This document shows, piece after piece, positions 16,046 through 24,493 of a stretch of DNA of 44,719 nucleotides. Numbering within the stretch: the stretch's first letter is position 1; the number at the start of each line of letters is the position of its first letter. Origin of the DNA: Lactiplantibacillus xiangfangensis (GTDB taxonomy: Bacteria > Bacillota > Bacilli > Lactobacillales > Lactobacillaceae); NCBI RefSeq assembly GCF_001438845.1, contig NZ_JQCL01000098.1:55187-99905 (forward strand), written 5' to 3'. A program made the position numbers and the translations under genes. The notes beneath the pieces were generated by a model. The model saw only the letters and a list, made by a program, of their open reading frames with translations, ran no database searches and was not told the origin of the DNA.

Positions 16046-16570
16046 ATGAAAGTCATTGTTTTGTTAGACCAGATTCAAGCTGGGCTAGGAGGTAAGGAAA
16101 AGGCGGACACCGAGTTAGGCGGGAAAAAGCTTGCCATGGGGGCTGCGGATACCTTAGCTAAAGACCTTAAGCAACAAAAAGGCGACGTGATGGCAACCTT
16201 TTATTGTGGCACCGGCTACTATGCGGATAATCGTGAACTCGTGCAGGGAAAGGTTATGCGGATGTGCAAAAAAATGGCGCCCGATGTTTTACTTGTAGGC
16301 CCAACTTATGATTACCCAGAGTTTGCGCAGATGGCCTGTGAAGTCGGTCTGGCGGTCCAAAGTGGCTCCGACGTGCCGGTAGTTGCCATGGTTGCGCGGG
16401 AAAAGAACGCGGACCTTCTGGCTGAGTATCAGCGTCAACTAGATATTGTTAAGATGCCGAAAAAAGGTGGGACGGGCTTATCCGACGCCATTGAACATGG
16501 TCTGACCCTGTGTGCGAAAAAGGCTAACAAGGAAGATGCTACGGACTATATTAGTAAATATTGTTATTAA
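16046..16570 (+). CDS. GrdB-like protein (glycine/sarcosine/betaine reductase component B N-terminal fold), no selenocysteine
   Basis: The 174 residues resemble the N-terminal half of GrdB: an opening strand then AGLGGKEKADTELGG, FYCGTGYYADN, and PDVLLVGPTYDYPEFAQMACEVGLAVQ. True GrdB proteins are ~430 residues and use selenocysteine further on. This one ends at a TAA, has no in-frame TGA and is less than half the length, so it is not a classical reductase subunit. It lies 17 bp after the regulator and 21 bp before EIIC. Its role in the operon is unknown; redox handling or deglycation of the imported substrate is speculation. Confidence 0.7.
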   Translation: MKVIVLLDQIQAGLGGKEKADTELGGKKLAMGAADTLAKDLKQQKGDVMATFYCGTGYYADNRELVQGKVMRMCKKMAPDVLLVGPTYDYPEFAQMACEVGLAVQSGSDVPVVAMVAREKNADLLAEYQRQLDIVKMPKKGGTGLSDAIEHGLTLCAKKANKEDATDYISKYCY

Positions 16571-16591
16571 TAGAATGAGGAGGCAAGCACT

Positions 16592-17905
16592 ATGCAAAGA
16601 AAGTTTGAACAAGTGTTAATGCCGGTTGCAACCAAAATTGGTAATAACGTTGTACTCCGCTCGTTACGTGATGGTTTTTTAGTCATCATGCCACTGATCA
16701 TTGTGACATCAATGTTTCTATTGTTCGGAAACTTCCCGATTCCTGGTTGGGCAGACTTCTGGACGGGGATTTTAGGGCAACATTGGACCGAATGGTTTAG
16801 TGCCGTTTCTAACTCAGTTTTTAATTTTACTGGATTATTATCTTGTTTCGGGATTGCTTACGCTTATGGTAAGAATCGCGGGCTACACGCCGTTAACTCC
16901 GCGGCCGTTGCTATTATTTCTTTCTTAATTTTGACCCCAACGACCCTTGAAGTGGGTAAAAAATCGTATAGCGCTGTTGAAACGGTCTTTCTTGGCCCCA
17001 ACGGCGTTTTCTTAGGGATCATTACGGCCATTCTTAGTGTTGAAATTTTTAAATTTGCGGTTAAACGGAACTGGACGATTAAAATGCCTGACGGGGTACC
17101 GCCGGCCGTTAGTGAATCGTTTGACGCCTTAATTCCTAGTGCGTTAGTTGTGCTGGCCTTTTTCCTTGTCCGGGTCCTTTTCAGCTTAACCGACTTTAAT
17201 ACCGCCTATAACTTTATTTACGCTGTCTTACAAGCACCGCTGACCCACGTTGGGAACTCCTTAGGATCAGCAACCTTGTATAACTTCTTAGCCTCATTAC
17301 TCTGGTGCTTCGGGATCAATGGCCCAACCATCACTAACAGTGTTTGGTCGCCAATCTTCTTCGTCTTGTCACAAGATAACTTGAAAGCTTGGCAAGCCGG
17401 GGACAAGATTCCTCATATTTACAACCAACAATTTATTGATATGTTCACCACGTATGGTGGGGGTGGGAGTACCTTATCCTTACTGATTATTATGTTGACG
17501 ATTTGTCGTTCAAAACGGGTCCGAGAACTGGCTAAATTAGCCATTGTTCCTGGAATCTTTGGGATTAACGAACCCGTGATCTTTGGGTTGCCAGTTGTTT
17601 TGAACCCAATCATTGCGATTCCATTCATTATCGCGCCCGTTGTTAACACGGTTATTTCCGGGATCGTCTTCTCGTTAGGATGGGTCCCACTGACGAATGG
17701 GGTTATGCTGACCTGGACCACGCCACCACTGATATCGGGATGGTTGTCGACCGGTAGCTGGCTTGGTTCGGCATTGCAGCTGTTTGAAATGGTGCTGGAC
17801 CTCTTTATTTACTACCCATTCATTAAAACTTTAGATAATCAATATTTACGCGACGAGAAAGCCGCCGAATTGAAGGACGTTGATATCGATTTCAGTAACA
17901 TTTAA
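16592..17905 (+). CDS. PTS lactose/cellobiose-family EIIC transporter
   Basis: The 437-residue membrane protein has about ten helices. Its conserved loop is GIFGINEPVIFGLPVVLNPI, the hallmark of CelB/LacE-type EIIC, with the Glu that contacts the sugar. GAGGAGG precedes the ATG. Neither EIIA nor EIIB is encoded in this operon; the orphan EIIB at 693 is of the right family. The presence of an Ntn asparaginase and a dipeptidase in the same operon points to a substrate containing an amino acid or peptide. Confidence 0.92.
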   Translation: MQRKFEQVLMPVATKIGNNVVLRSLRDGFLVIMPLIIVTSMFLLFGNFPIPGWADFWTGILGQHWTEWFSAVSNSVFNFTGLLSCFGIAYAYGKNRGLHAVNSAAVAIISFLILTPTTLEVGKKSYSAVETVFLGPNGVFLGIITAILSVEIFKFAVKRNWTIKMPDGVPPAVSESFDALIPSALVVLAFFLVRVLFSLTDFNTAYNFIYAVLQAPLTHVGNSLGSATLYNFLASLLWCFGINGPTITNSVWSPIFFVLSQDNLKAWQAGDKIPHIYNQQFIDMFTTYGGGGSTLSLLIIMLTICRSKRVRELAKLAIVPGIFGINEPVIFGLPVVLNPIIAIPFIIAPVVNTVISGIVFSLGWVPLTNGVMLTWTTPPLISGWLSTGSWLGSALQLFEMVLDLFIYYPFIKTLDNQYLRDEKAAELKDVDIDFSNI

Positions 17906-17916
17906 GGGGCATGAAT

Positions 17917-19227
17917 ATGCAAGCGCTTAGACCAGAATTTGAACAATTATTTAATAGCCACGCAGATGATTTTTTAGCGGATTTAAACGGCTTATTACGG
18001 ATTCCCAGTGTCAACAGCCACGCGACCTTTGAAGCACCGTTTGGAATTGGCCCGCAACGTGCCGTTGCGTACATGCTAGATTTAGCGAAAAAGATGGGCT
18101 TCCGGACGGGCTTAGCCGGCAATTGTGTCGGTTGGGCTGAAGCGGGGCCTGCCGATGCGCCGGAATACTTTGGCGTGTTAGGCCACGTGGACGTGGTCGA
18201 TGTTGAAAACGACTGGCACTACCCACCGTATCAACTGACGCAGGTTGGAAATATGATGTATGGCCGGGGTATCTTGGACAACAAGGGCCCACTACTCTCA
18301 ACGTTGATTGCGCTGTATTTGATCAAATTGCGTGGGACGACCCTCAAAAAGCGGGTCCGCATCATGTTCGGCAGTGACGAAGAGGGTGGCAGTCGGGATT
18401 TGCCTCACTATTTAGCAGAGCAACCCGCGCCAGTTGTCGGAATCACACCGGACTGCAAGTTCCCCATCGTTTATGGCGAACGGGGCTTGCTGGACGTGAC
18501 GCTGAAGTTGAAGCCCAACGATGGGTCGTTGGACCAAATCACATCAATTAGTGGCCCGTTTGACCGCAGTTATTTGCCAGCCGCAGCCACTGTGACTTTG
18601 GCTGACGGGACGGTTCAACAGTTTAATGGTAAGAAAGCACCCAGTAACGCACCTGATTTAGCGGATAACGTCGTTCCACAAGCCGCGTCGTTTCTGGCCA
18701 AATTGAGTGGCCAAACGGGTCAGTTCTTCGACTGGCTTGCGACTAAGATTGGTCATCAGTATGACGGGCATAATCTTGGGATTGATTTTGAAGACGCCGC
18801 CTCGGGGAAATTACAGCTATCACTGTACGCCGTTGCTAAAAGTGATGTCGCCCTCACGGCTAATTTTTCGATGCGTTATCCGATTTCAGTCAGTGAAGAT
18901 CAATTGATGGATCAGTTGTGCTCTGTCTTGCCGAGTGATGCTGAATTGATCATTAACCGCCGTTTCCCGTCGACCGTTAAAGATCAGAACCAACCGTTCA
19001 TCAAACGGTTTTCAGCGATTTATCAGCAGGATACCGGCCTGGACGGCACACCCGTAACCACGACGGGTGTCACGTATGCCCGGGGAATGCCTAACACCGT
19101 TGCGTTTGGCCCGTCATTTCCTGGTCAAAAGGGAATTGCGCACAAGGGCGACGAGTGGATTCAGTACAGCGATTGGCAAATGATGACCGAAATCTACTAC
19201 GATTGTTTTTTGGCAGAATTAAGTTAA
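17917..19227 (+). CDS. M20-family dipeptidase, PepV-like
   Basis: ATG 17917 is chosen because AAGGGG lies seven bases before it; ATG 17911 is too close. The 436-residue product has the co-catalytic zinc motifs GHVDVV (~residue 88), GRGILDNKGP (~117) and GSDEEGGS (~152), and the late His in KGIAHKGDEW. PepV removes N-terminal residues from dipeptides, including beta-Ala and D-Ala peptides. As the last gene of the operon it probably splits a peptide released after the hydrolase or PTS step (inference). The stop codon is followed by a structured repeat and a terminator. Confidence 0.88.
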   Translation: MQALRPEFEQLFNSHADDFLADLNGLLRIPSVNSHATFEAPFGIGPQRAVAYMLDLAKKMGFRTGLAGNCVGWAEAGPADAPEYFGVLGHVDVVDVENDWHYPPYQLTQVGNMMYGRGILDNKGPLLSTLIALYLIKLRGTTLKKRVRIMFGSDEEGGSRDLPHYLAEQPAPVVGITPDCKFPIVYGERGLLDVTLKLKPNDGSLDQITSISGPFDRSYLPAAATVTLADGTVQQFNGKKAPSNAPDLADNVVPQAASFLAKLSGQTGQFFDWLATKIGHQYDGHNLGIDFEDAASGKLQLSLYAVAKSDVALTANFSMRYPISVSEDQLMDQLCSVLPSDAELIINRRFPSTVKDQNQPFIKRFSAIYQQDTGLDGTPVTTTGVTYARGMPNTVAFGPSFPGQKGIAHKGDEWIQYSDWQMMTEIYYDCFLAELS

Positions 19228-19243
19228 GACTAAATCGCTCGCT

Positions 19244-19411
19244 TCGCCGTGCAGAAACGGTGTGCTATGAGGGACGGCCCCAGCCGAGGGGCGGTCTGGG
19301 CCCTCGATTCAAAGCCGAAAAGTCACGTCTTTGAATCGCCCGGCAATATTAACCGGCAAAGGACCACCGGTTAATATTGCCACCACGGCACACCAATTCT
19401 GCCCGTCTTCG
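19244..19411. repeat. multi-hairpin repeat, copy A
   Basis: An outer stem, CAGAA plus GGTGTGC (19252-19265) with GCACACC plus TTCTG (19388-19401), encloses three hairpins. The first is the core, GAGGG/CCCTC plus CCCAG/CTGGG. The second is GATTCAAAG/CTTTGAATC (9 bp). The third is GGCAATATTAACCGG/CCGGTTAATATTGCC (15 bp perfect). Related copies lie at 24321 and 26012. It is much more G+C-rich than its surroundings. It occupies most of the 436-bp gap before the LysR gene; the rest holds a terminator. Confidence 0.75.
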
Positions 19412-19460
19412 CTAATACAACAGTATTTAGTTATAAGTTTCAATTTTCAAATAAACTCAT

Positions 19461-19508
19461 AAAACAATGAAGAGACTGTGCTAATAAAGACAGTCTCTTC
19501 ATTGTTTT
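19461..19508 (+). terminator. Rho-independent terminator
   Basis: A perfect 19-bp stem has AAAACAATGAAGAGACTGT on its left arm and a 10-base loop, ending in TTTT. It probably ends transcripts of the PTS-dipeptidase operon. Confidence 0.85.
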
Positions 19509-19663
19509 CAATCTTGTGTGTCAAAACAGCGCAACACCGCTAATCAATCCGTTAGCCTGAAACCAGGTTTAGCTATATGATGGTAGTAATAATTATAAAC
19601 GTCCACCAGTTTGCTTAGGGCGTGAAGGAATGCACGAACGTATAAGAAAGGAACTGATCCACC

Positions 19664-20545
19664 GTGAATACTCGTGATTTAGCGCTTTTTCGGGCCGTTG
19701 TGAAGTATAAAAATTATACTTACGTCGCCGAAAAGTTCGCCGTTTCACAGCCAGCCGTCACGCAGGCCGTGAAACGATTAGAAAAAGAGTTTGATGCTCA
19801 GCTCGTACAACAAGATCACGCACACCAACAGATGCTGATTACTGAATCTGGACAGCTGCTATACCGGAACTCGCAAGTGATGAGTGACAGTCTTGAATTG
19901 ACGCACCGTGAAATTGAAGCTGCCAAACAACCGAAAATTCGATTCGGTTTACCGCCTATCCTTGGGGCGCTCTTTTTCCCCCAAGTAGCAAAGCACCTAT
20001 TAGCATGGGGCTGGTTGAAGCAGCTGAAGGTCGTGGAAGAGGGGTCCGCACAGGTCCTCAATGACCTAGCAAAGGGCAAGCTCGACATTGCGCTGATTGC
20101 TTCCGCGCACCCGTTGCATTTGCGGGAGATTCAGACCACTGCGCTGGGCGACCGGCCGTTTGAAGTGATCGTTAGTGAAAATAGCCCGTTTGCGAAACGG
20201 GGAAAGATTAGTTTTCAAGAGCTTGACCAACAGAAGTTTATTGGGATGGACGACAGTTTTATTCACCCCCAAGCTTTTCGTGATTATTGCCAAGCTGCCG
20301 GTGTTAAACCGGAAGTGATCTATCGAACTTCAGACATCACCTGGATGAAGAGCATTGTCCGCACTAATTTGGGGCTAGGGTTCCTTGTCAAGGACGCCAT
20401 TTTACCGGGTGAAGGGTTAGTCGGATTGAAAATTGATGATCCGTTACGCGAAGCCTTTCATATCTCGGTAGCGTATCGTAAAAATACAAAATTGAGTTCA
20501 AACGAAGCAAGCCTTCTACAAATTTTATTAAAAATAAAAGTATAG
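19664..20545 (+). CDS. LysR-family transcriptional regulator
   Basis: The start is GTG 19664 with AGAAAGGAACTG upstream. The 293-residue product has the LysR N-terminal helix-turn-helix (YTYVAEKFAVSQPAVTQAVKRLEKEF) and a periplasmic-binding-protein-like effector domain from residue ~90. It precedes the pyruvate oxidase gene on the same strand but is separated by a terminator, so it is a separate transcript. Control of pox by this regulator is possible from position only. Confidence 0.9.
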   Translation: MNTRDLALFRAVVKYKNYTYVAEKFAVSQPAVTQAVKRLEKEFDAQLVQQDHAHQQMLITESGQLLYRNSQVMSDSLELTHREIEAAKQPKIRFGLPPILGALFFPQVAKHLLAWGWLKQLKVVEEGSAQVLNDLAKGKLDIALIASAHPLHLREIQTTALGDRPFEVIVSENSPFAKRGKISFQELDQQKFIGMDDSFIHPQAFRDYCQAAGVKPEVIYRTSDITWMKSIVRTNLGLGFLVKDAILPGEGLVGLKIDDPLREAFHISVAYRKNTKLSSNEASLLQILLKIKV

Positions 20546-20591
20546 ATAGAGAATGCTTATCAATAGACTAATCGAAATTTATTGCTTTCTG

Positions 20592-20630
20592 AAAGAAAGA
20601 ATCCAGTTTACGCTGAGTTCTTTCTTTTTG
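20592..20630 (+). terminator. terminator after the LysR gene
   Basis: AAAGAAAGAA (20592-20601) pairs with TTCTTTCTTT (20618-20627) and T residues follow. Confidence 0.75.
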
Positions 20631-20759
20631 ATTTAATATTAGAATATTTCAAATTCTTTTAAGAATCTTTTGAGTTAAATTTTACTTGTTAAAAGTGTAA
20701 CAGCGCCTAATCGTAGTGACAGCGGTTTTAATAAGAAAACATTTGGTCGAACAACTGAT

Positions 20760-20789
20760 TTGCTTATACCAATGGACGGGCTCTATTAT
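20760..20789 (+). promoter_or_regulatory. pox promoter
   Basis: TTGCTT at 20760-20765 and TATTAT at 20784-20789 have an 18-bp spacer, 94 bp before the pox start codon. Confidence 0.55.
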
Positions 20790-20794
20790 AACGT

Positions 20795-20808
20795 TGTAAG
20801 CGATTACA
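20795..20808 (+). promoter_or_regulatory. cre site in the pox promoter
   Basis: TGTAAGCGATTACA matches the CcpA consensus TGWAANCGNTNWCA at every position and covers the expected start point. Glucose repression of pyruvate oxidase genes is known in L. plantarum. Confidence 0.85.
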
Positions 20809-20882
20809 ACAACAAATTAGCAAATAAACAACTTTACATCCCAATCGATGCGAAGCGAAAATTGGATGGGAGAGATTATATT

Positions 20883-22625
20883 ATGGCTGACAAAATTAGT
20901 GGCTCAGATGCCGTACTGAACGTTATTCAATCTTGGGGAGTAGATCATATCTATGGTTATCCGGGTGGTTCATTTGATTCAACTATGAATGCACTTTATA
21001 ACCAAAAGGATCATTTCAAGTTTATCCAAGTTCGTCACGAAGAAGCAGGTGCCATTGCGGCCGCTGCTGATTCAAAGCTAACTGGTCAAATTGGGGTTTG
21101 CTTCGGTTCTGCTGGCCCTGGCGCGGTTCATTTATTAAATGGATTATACGATGCCAAGGTTGACCGGACACCGGTGCTCGCAATTGTGGCACAAGTTCCA
21201 ACTAGCCGGATGAACATTGACTTCTTCCAAGCAATGAACGAAGAACCAATCTTCGATGACGTTGCTGTCTGGAACCGGACCGCAATGACGGCTGAGAGCT
21301 TACCAAAATTAGTCGACGAAGCCATCCAAGAAGCCTACGAAAAGAAGGGCGTTGCCGTTCTAACCATTCCTAAGGACTTCGGCTGGGCAGAAATTGATGA
21401 CACTTATGTTTCAGCTGCTAACACGCACGTTGAACCAGTTTATCCAGAACCAGCTAAGGAAAGTGTCGATCAAGCCGTTAAAATGATCAAGGACGCTAAG
21501 TCCCCAATGATCTACTTCGGGATTGGTGCTAAGGATGCTGCCGATGAATTAAAGGAAGCTTCTGAAAAATTCAAGATGCCATTAGTTTCATCAGTATTGG
21601 CTAAAGGTATTCTTGACGAAGATTACCCAGCATACTTAGGTTCAACCGGTCGGGTTGCACCTAAGCCTGGGGCTGAAATTGGTTTCGCCACTGACTTGAT
21701 CGTTTGGGTTGGTAACGATGTACCATTCAGTATCTTCCTCTTCAATCGCAAAGCTAAAATTATTCAAATTGATATTGAAAGTGCTAAGTTAGGCAAACGT
21801 CATCACGTTGATGTACCGATGTTAGCCGATTCTAAGAAAGCCTTACGGGCAATGATCGATGCTGGTGAAGCTAAATCAGACGTTGCCTTCTACGATGCTT
21901 CTATCGCTGACAAGAAGAACTGGGTTGAATGGCAAGATAGCTTCAAAGACAGTGATCAAATGCCAGTTCGTCCAGAACCAATCTTCGATGTTTTGAACAA
22001 GACTGCTAGTGACCGTGCCGTCTTCGGTGTGGATGTTGGTAACGTCAACATTAACTTCGAACGCTTAGTTGATATTCATGGTGATCAAAAGTGGGTTACC
22101 TCTGGGAAGTACGCAACGATGGGCTTTGGCTTACCAGCTGCAATTGCTGCCAAGGTTGTTTACCCAGACCGCGATGTTTACAGCTTGAGTGGTGATGGTG
22201 GTTTCGCAATGTTAATGGAAGAAATTCTGACCCAAGTTAAATACGGGTTACACATTGTCAACGTGGTCTTCTCCAATGAAACGTTAGGCTTTATTGAAGC
22301 AGAACAAACTGACGATAGCAAACAACCATTGTCAGGTGTTGATTTGCCAGCTACTGACTGGGCAACCGCTGCCAAAGGGATGGGCGCAGAAGCCTTCACC
22401 GCTCGGACAAAGGCTGAATTCCAGGAAGCTATGGATGCTGCTAAGAACACGGACAAGCCTGTTTTGATTGACGTTAAGTTAACCCACGAGATGCCATTCA
22501 CAACTGAGCACATGTTCATTGACTCATCATGGCAAGATCAAACTAAGATTGATGAATTCGTTAAAAAGTACCAAGCACAAGACTTGAAACCATTTAGCTA
22601 CTTCTTGAAGCAAGCTAGCAAATAA
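20883..22625 (+). CDS. pox: pyruvate oxidase (acetyl-phosphate and H2O2 forming)
   Basis: ATG 20883 follows GGGAGAG; the frame remains open upstream but without a ribosome site and across the promoter. The 580-residue product has the three-domain ThDP fold: a Pyr domain with the catalytic Glu in VRHEEAGAIAAA, a central FAD domain, and a PP domain with the ThDP-Mg motif GDGGFAMLMEEILTQ ending in an Asn-containing SNETLGF. Pox converts pyruvate, phosphate and oxygen to acetyl phosphate, CO2 and hydrogen peroxide, giving extra ATP in aerobic stationary phase. A RibF-like gene follows, which fits its need for FAD. Confidence 0.95.
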   Translation: MADKISGSDAVLNVIQSWGVDHIYGYPGGSFDSTMNALYNQKDHFKFIQVRHEEAGAIAAAADSKLTGQIGVCFGSAGPGAVHLLNGLYDAKVDRTPVLAIVAQVPTSRMNIDFFQAMNEEPIFDDVAVWNRTAMTAESLPKLVDEAIQEAYEKKGVAVLTIPKDFGWAEIDDTYVSAANTHVEPVYPEPAKESVDQAVKMIKDAKSPMIYFGIGAKDAADELKEASEKFKMPLVSSVLAKGILDEDYPAYLGSTGRVAPKPGAEIGFATDLIVWVGNDVPFSIFLFNRKAKIIQIDIESAKLGKRHHVDVPMLADSKKALRAMIDAGEAKSDVAFYDASIADKKNWVEWQDSFKDSDQMPVRPEPIFDVLNKTASDRAVFGVDVGNVNINFERLVDIHGDQKWVTSGKYATMGFGLPAAIAAKVVYPDRDVYSLSGDGGFAMLMEEILTQVKYGLHIVNVVFSNETLGFIEAEQTDDSKQPLSGVDLPATDWATAAKGMGAEAFTARTKAEFQEAMDAAKNTDKPVLIDVKLTHEMPFTTEHMFIDSSWQDQTKIDEFVKKYQAQDLKPFSYFLKQASK

Positions 22626-22647
22626 GCCTAGGCTTAATTAGAGTACC

Positions 22648-22688
22648 GAACAAGGACGTCCGCGGCGTATGCTCGGACGTCTTTGTTC
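22648..22688 (+). terminator. 15-bp hairpin after pox
   Basis: GAACAAGGACGTCCG (22648-22662) pairs with CGGACGTCTTTGTTC (22674-22688), with one G-U pair. No T run follows directly, so it may be a weak terminator or an mRNA-stabilising stem between pox and the FAD synthetase-like gene. Confidence 0.55.
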
Positions 22689-22712
22689 GTCAGAGATTGG
22701 GAGGAAATTATC

Positions 22713-23582
22713 GTGAAAGTAGTTCGGTTAAACCCACATAAATTAGCAATGATGTCCAAACCGGTGCGACAGGTGATCGCCCTCGGGTTTTTTGACGGGG
22801 TCCATCAGGGCCACCAGCACGTGATTGCGCGGGCACGTCAATTAGCGCACGAACGGCACTTACCGCTCGCCGTTATGACGTTTAACCGGCACGTTTCACG
22901 GGTTTTCAATACCAGTCGGCAAACGGATTTTCGGTACTTGAACACCATTAGTCAGAAACTGGCCTTATTAGCGCAAAATCAAGTCGATACGACCTATGTG
23001 GTTGACTTTGACCGCGACTTTGCCGGCATCGCACCGGAAAAGTTTGTACGGGATTACTTGATGGCACTCAATGCGGATGTTGTGGTTGGCGGCTTCGACT
23101 ATACGTTTGGTCGTGGCGGTCAGGCAACGATTGCGGACATGCCGCGCTATAATCACGATGCGTTTGACGTGGTCGTCGTCTCGGAGCTAGCTCAAGATCA
23201 ACAAAAGATCGGGTCGACTCAGATTCGGCGGTTAATCAAGTTTGGCCATATCGAACAGGCCAATGAATTACTGGGGCACCAGTACGCGTTAGCGGGGCAG
23301 TTAGTTCAGTCGCGTCAGGACGAACCACTTCAGTTTCGGCCTGCTAGTCGGCTACAACAACTTCCACCGCAGGGCACCTACGACTGCCAGTTGACGGTTG
23401 GAACAATGGAACTTACCGGAAAGTTGAGTGTTAACCGGCGGGGCTTGTCCGTCACGATTGCTGATTTAAAAGCCAGTCGAATGGTGCTCAGTACCGGCAG
23501 TCAAACGGTTGAACTGGGGCTTTTAAAGCGGCGCGTCGCCCGGTCGCAACAGGTGACATCTGCCCAAGTAATCGCAATTTAG
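22713..23582 (+). CDS. RibF-like FAD synthetase with degenerate riboflavin-kinase half
   Basis: GTG 22713 follows GGGAGGAAA. The N-terminal ~185 residues are an FMN adenylyltransferase domain: GFFDGVHQGHQHVI (the HxGH nucleotide loop), GFDYTFGRGG and STQIRRLIKFG. The C-terminal ~100 residues occupy the riboflavin-kinase position. The ATP/flavin motif, normally G-x-GR-LGFPTAN, reads QFRPASRLQ, so kinase activity is probably lost. The enzyme would make FAD from FMN, and its place beside the FAD enzyme Pox suggests local supply (inference). A normal RibF is expected elsewhere in the genome. Confidence 0.8.
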   Translation: MKVVRLNPHKLAMMSKPVRQVIALGFFDGVHQGHQHVIARARQLAHERHLPLAVMTFNRHVSRVFNTSRQTDFRYLNTISQKLALLAQNQVDTTYVVDFDRDFAGIAPEKFVRDYLMALNADVVVGGFDYTFGRGGQATIADMPRYNHDAFDVVVVSELAQDQQKIGSTQIRRLIKFGHIEQANELLGHQYALAGQLVQSRQDEPLQFRPASRLQQLPPQGTYDCQLTVGTMELTGKLSVNRRGLSVTIADLKASRMVLSTGSQTVELGLLKRRVARSQQVTSAQVIAI

Positions 23583-23738
23583 TTTTTGGATTCGGCCATC
23601 TTTTTCACGGAGATTGAGTGTCATAGGGAACGTTGTGCTAAACTTATTAATGAGAGTTGGAATGTTGGTCAATGCCAATTTGCATTAGGCATAATAAAAG
23701 GCCAATACCCTATAACTGGATTGAAAGGTGTGAGGACG

Positions 23739-24227
23739 ATGACTAAACCAAAAACAACTAGTGAATTGACCCCTGATACGGAAATGACGGCGGAGGAAAT
23801 GCTTGAACCCATCGCTGATTTGGATGCTGAGCTGGCTTCGCCGAAGAAACAGACCAGAAATCAGGCGGTTCGGTACGTCCTCTGGGGACTCATCAGTGTT
23901 GCCGTTAACTTTGTGACTTTTTATTTGATGGACCAAGTTTTTAAGGTTGAATATCAAGTCGCTAACGCAACGGCATGGATCATTAGTGTTCAGGTGGCTT
24001 TCTGGGTGGACCGCTTGCTTGTTTTTAAGCATCATTCTGCCCATCCGTTTCGTGAAATGGGCAAGTTTTACGGCACACGGATTGCGACTTACTTGATTGA
24101 AGCCCTAGTATTGTGGATTACGATTTCACTAGTTGGCACTTCGGCACCCATTGCCAAACTTATTGGTCAACTTTGTGCGATTATTGGAAACTTCTTTTTA
24201 TCAAAACTATTTGTTTTTCGTAAGTAA
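23739..24227 (+). CDS. GtrA-like four-helix membrane protein
   Basis: ATG 23739 follows GTGTGAGGA; the long upstream open frame lacks start signals. The 162-residue product has a charged N-terminal tail (~45 residues) and four membrane helices. The GtrA signature is clear: RYVLWGLISVAVNFVTFY at helix 1, NATAWIISVQVAFWVDRLLVF, and a final NFFLSKLFVFRK. The family helps move lipid-linked sugars for wall or teichoic acid glycosylation. It stands alone before a terminator. Confidence 0.88.
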   Translation: MTKPKTTSELTPDTEMTAEEMLEPIADLDAELASPKKQTRNQAVRYVLWGLISVAVNFVTFYLMDQVFKVEYQVANATAWIISVQVAFWVDRLLVFKHHSAHPFREMGKFYGTRIATYLIEALVLWITISLVGTSAPIAKLIGQLCAIIGNFFLSKLFVFRK

Positions 24228-24237
24228 AATCCTTCAA

Positions 24238-24280
24238 CGACAATTACGGTCGATTATTTGACCGTGATTGCCGTTTTTTT
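24238..24280 (+). terminator. Rho-independent terminator
   Basis: CGACAATTACGGTC (24238-24251) pairs with GACCGTGATTGCCG (24260-24273) and seven T residues follow. Confidence 0.9.
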
Positions 24281-24320
24281 ACGGACTTTTAAACTGAGAA
24301 ACTAAAAATCTAAATGTGCC

Positions 24321-24493
24321 GCTCTGTCGGACAGAACCGCTGTGCTGTGGGGGACGGACGCAGCCATAGTGCGGTCTGCGCCCTCGATTTAAAGCCGGTA
24401 ACCCACGTATTTAAATCGCCCCGCAATATCAGACCGGCCAGGAACGCCAGACTGACATTGCCGACACAGCACACCGATTCTGCCGACTCCGCT
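24321..24493. repeat. multi-hairpin repeat, copy B
   Basis: It has the same layout as copy A. The outer stem is CAGAA (24332) plus TGTGCTGT with ACAGCACA plus TTCTG (24478-24482). The core hairpin is GGGGG/CCCTC and CGCAG/CTGCG with the conserved GCGGT loop end. The second hairpin is GATTTAAA/TTTAAATC. The third is an imperfect stem GCAAT...ATTGC. Paired bases differ from copy A on both sides while pairing is kept. It fills the middle of the 545-bp gap between the GtrA-like gene and the metzincin; the remaining ~280 bp upstream of the metzincin show no other clear signal. Confidence 0.75.

Noticed and set aside
20760-20882. N-terminal extension of pyruvate oxidase
   Set aside because: The segment contains the promoter and cre site and no ribosome site; Pox proteins start at the MADKI-like position.
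23586-23738. N-terminal extension of the GtrA-like protein
   Set aside because: No ribosome site at 23586, and the segment has no hydrophobic or conserved features; ATG 23739 has a suitable site.
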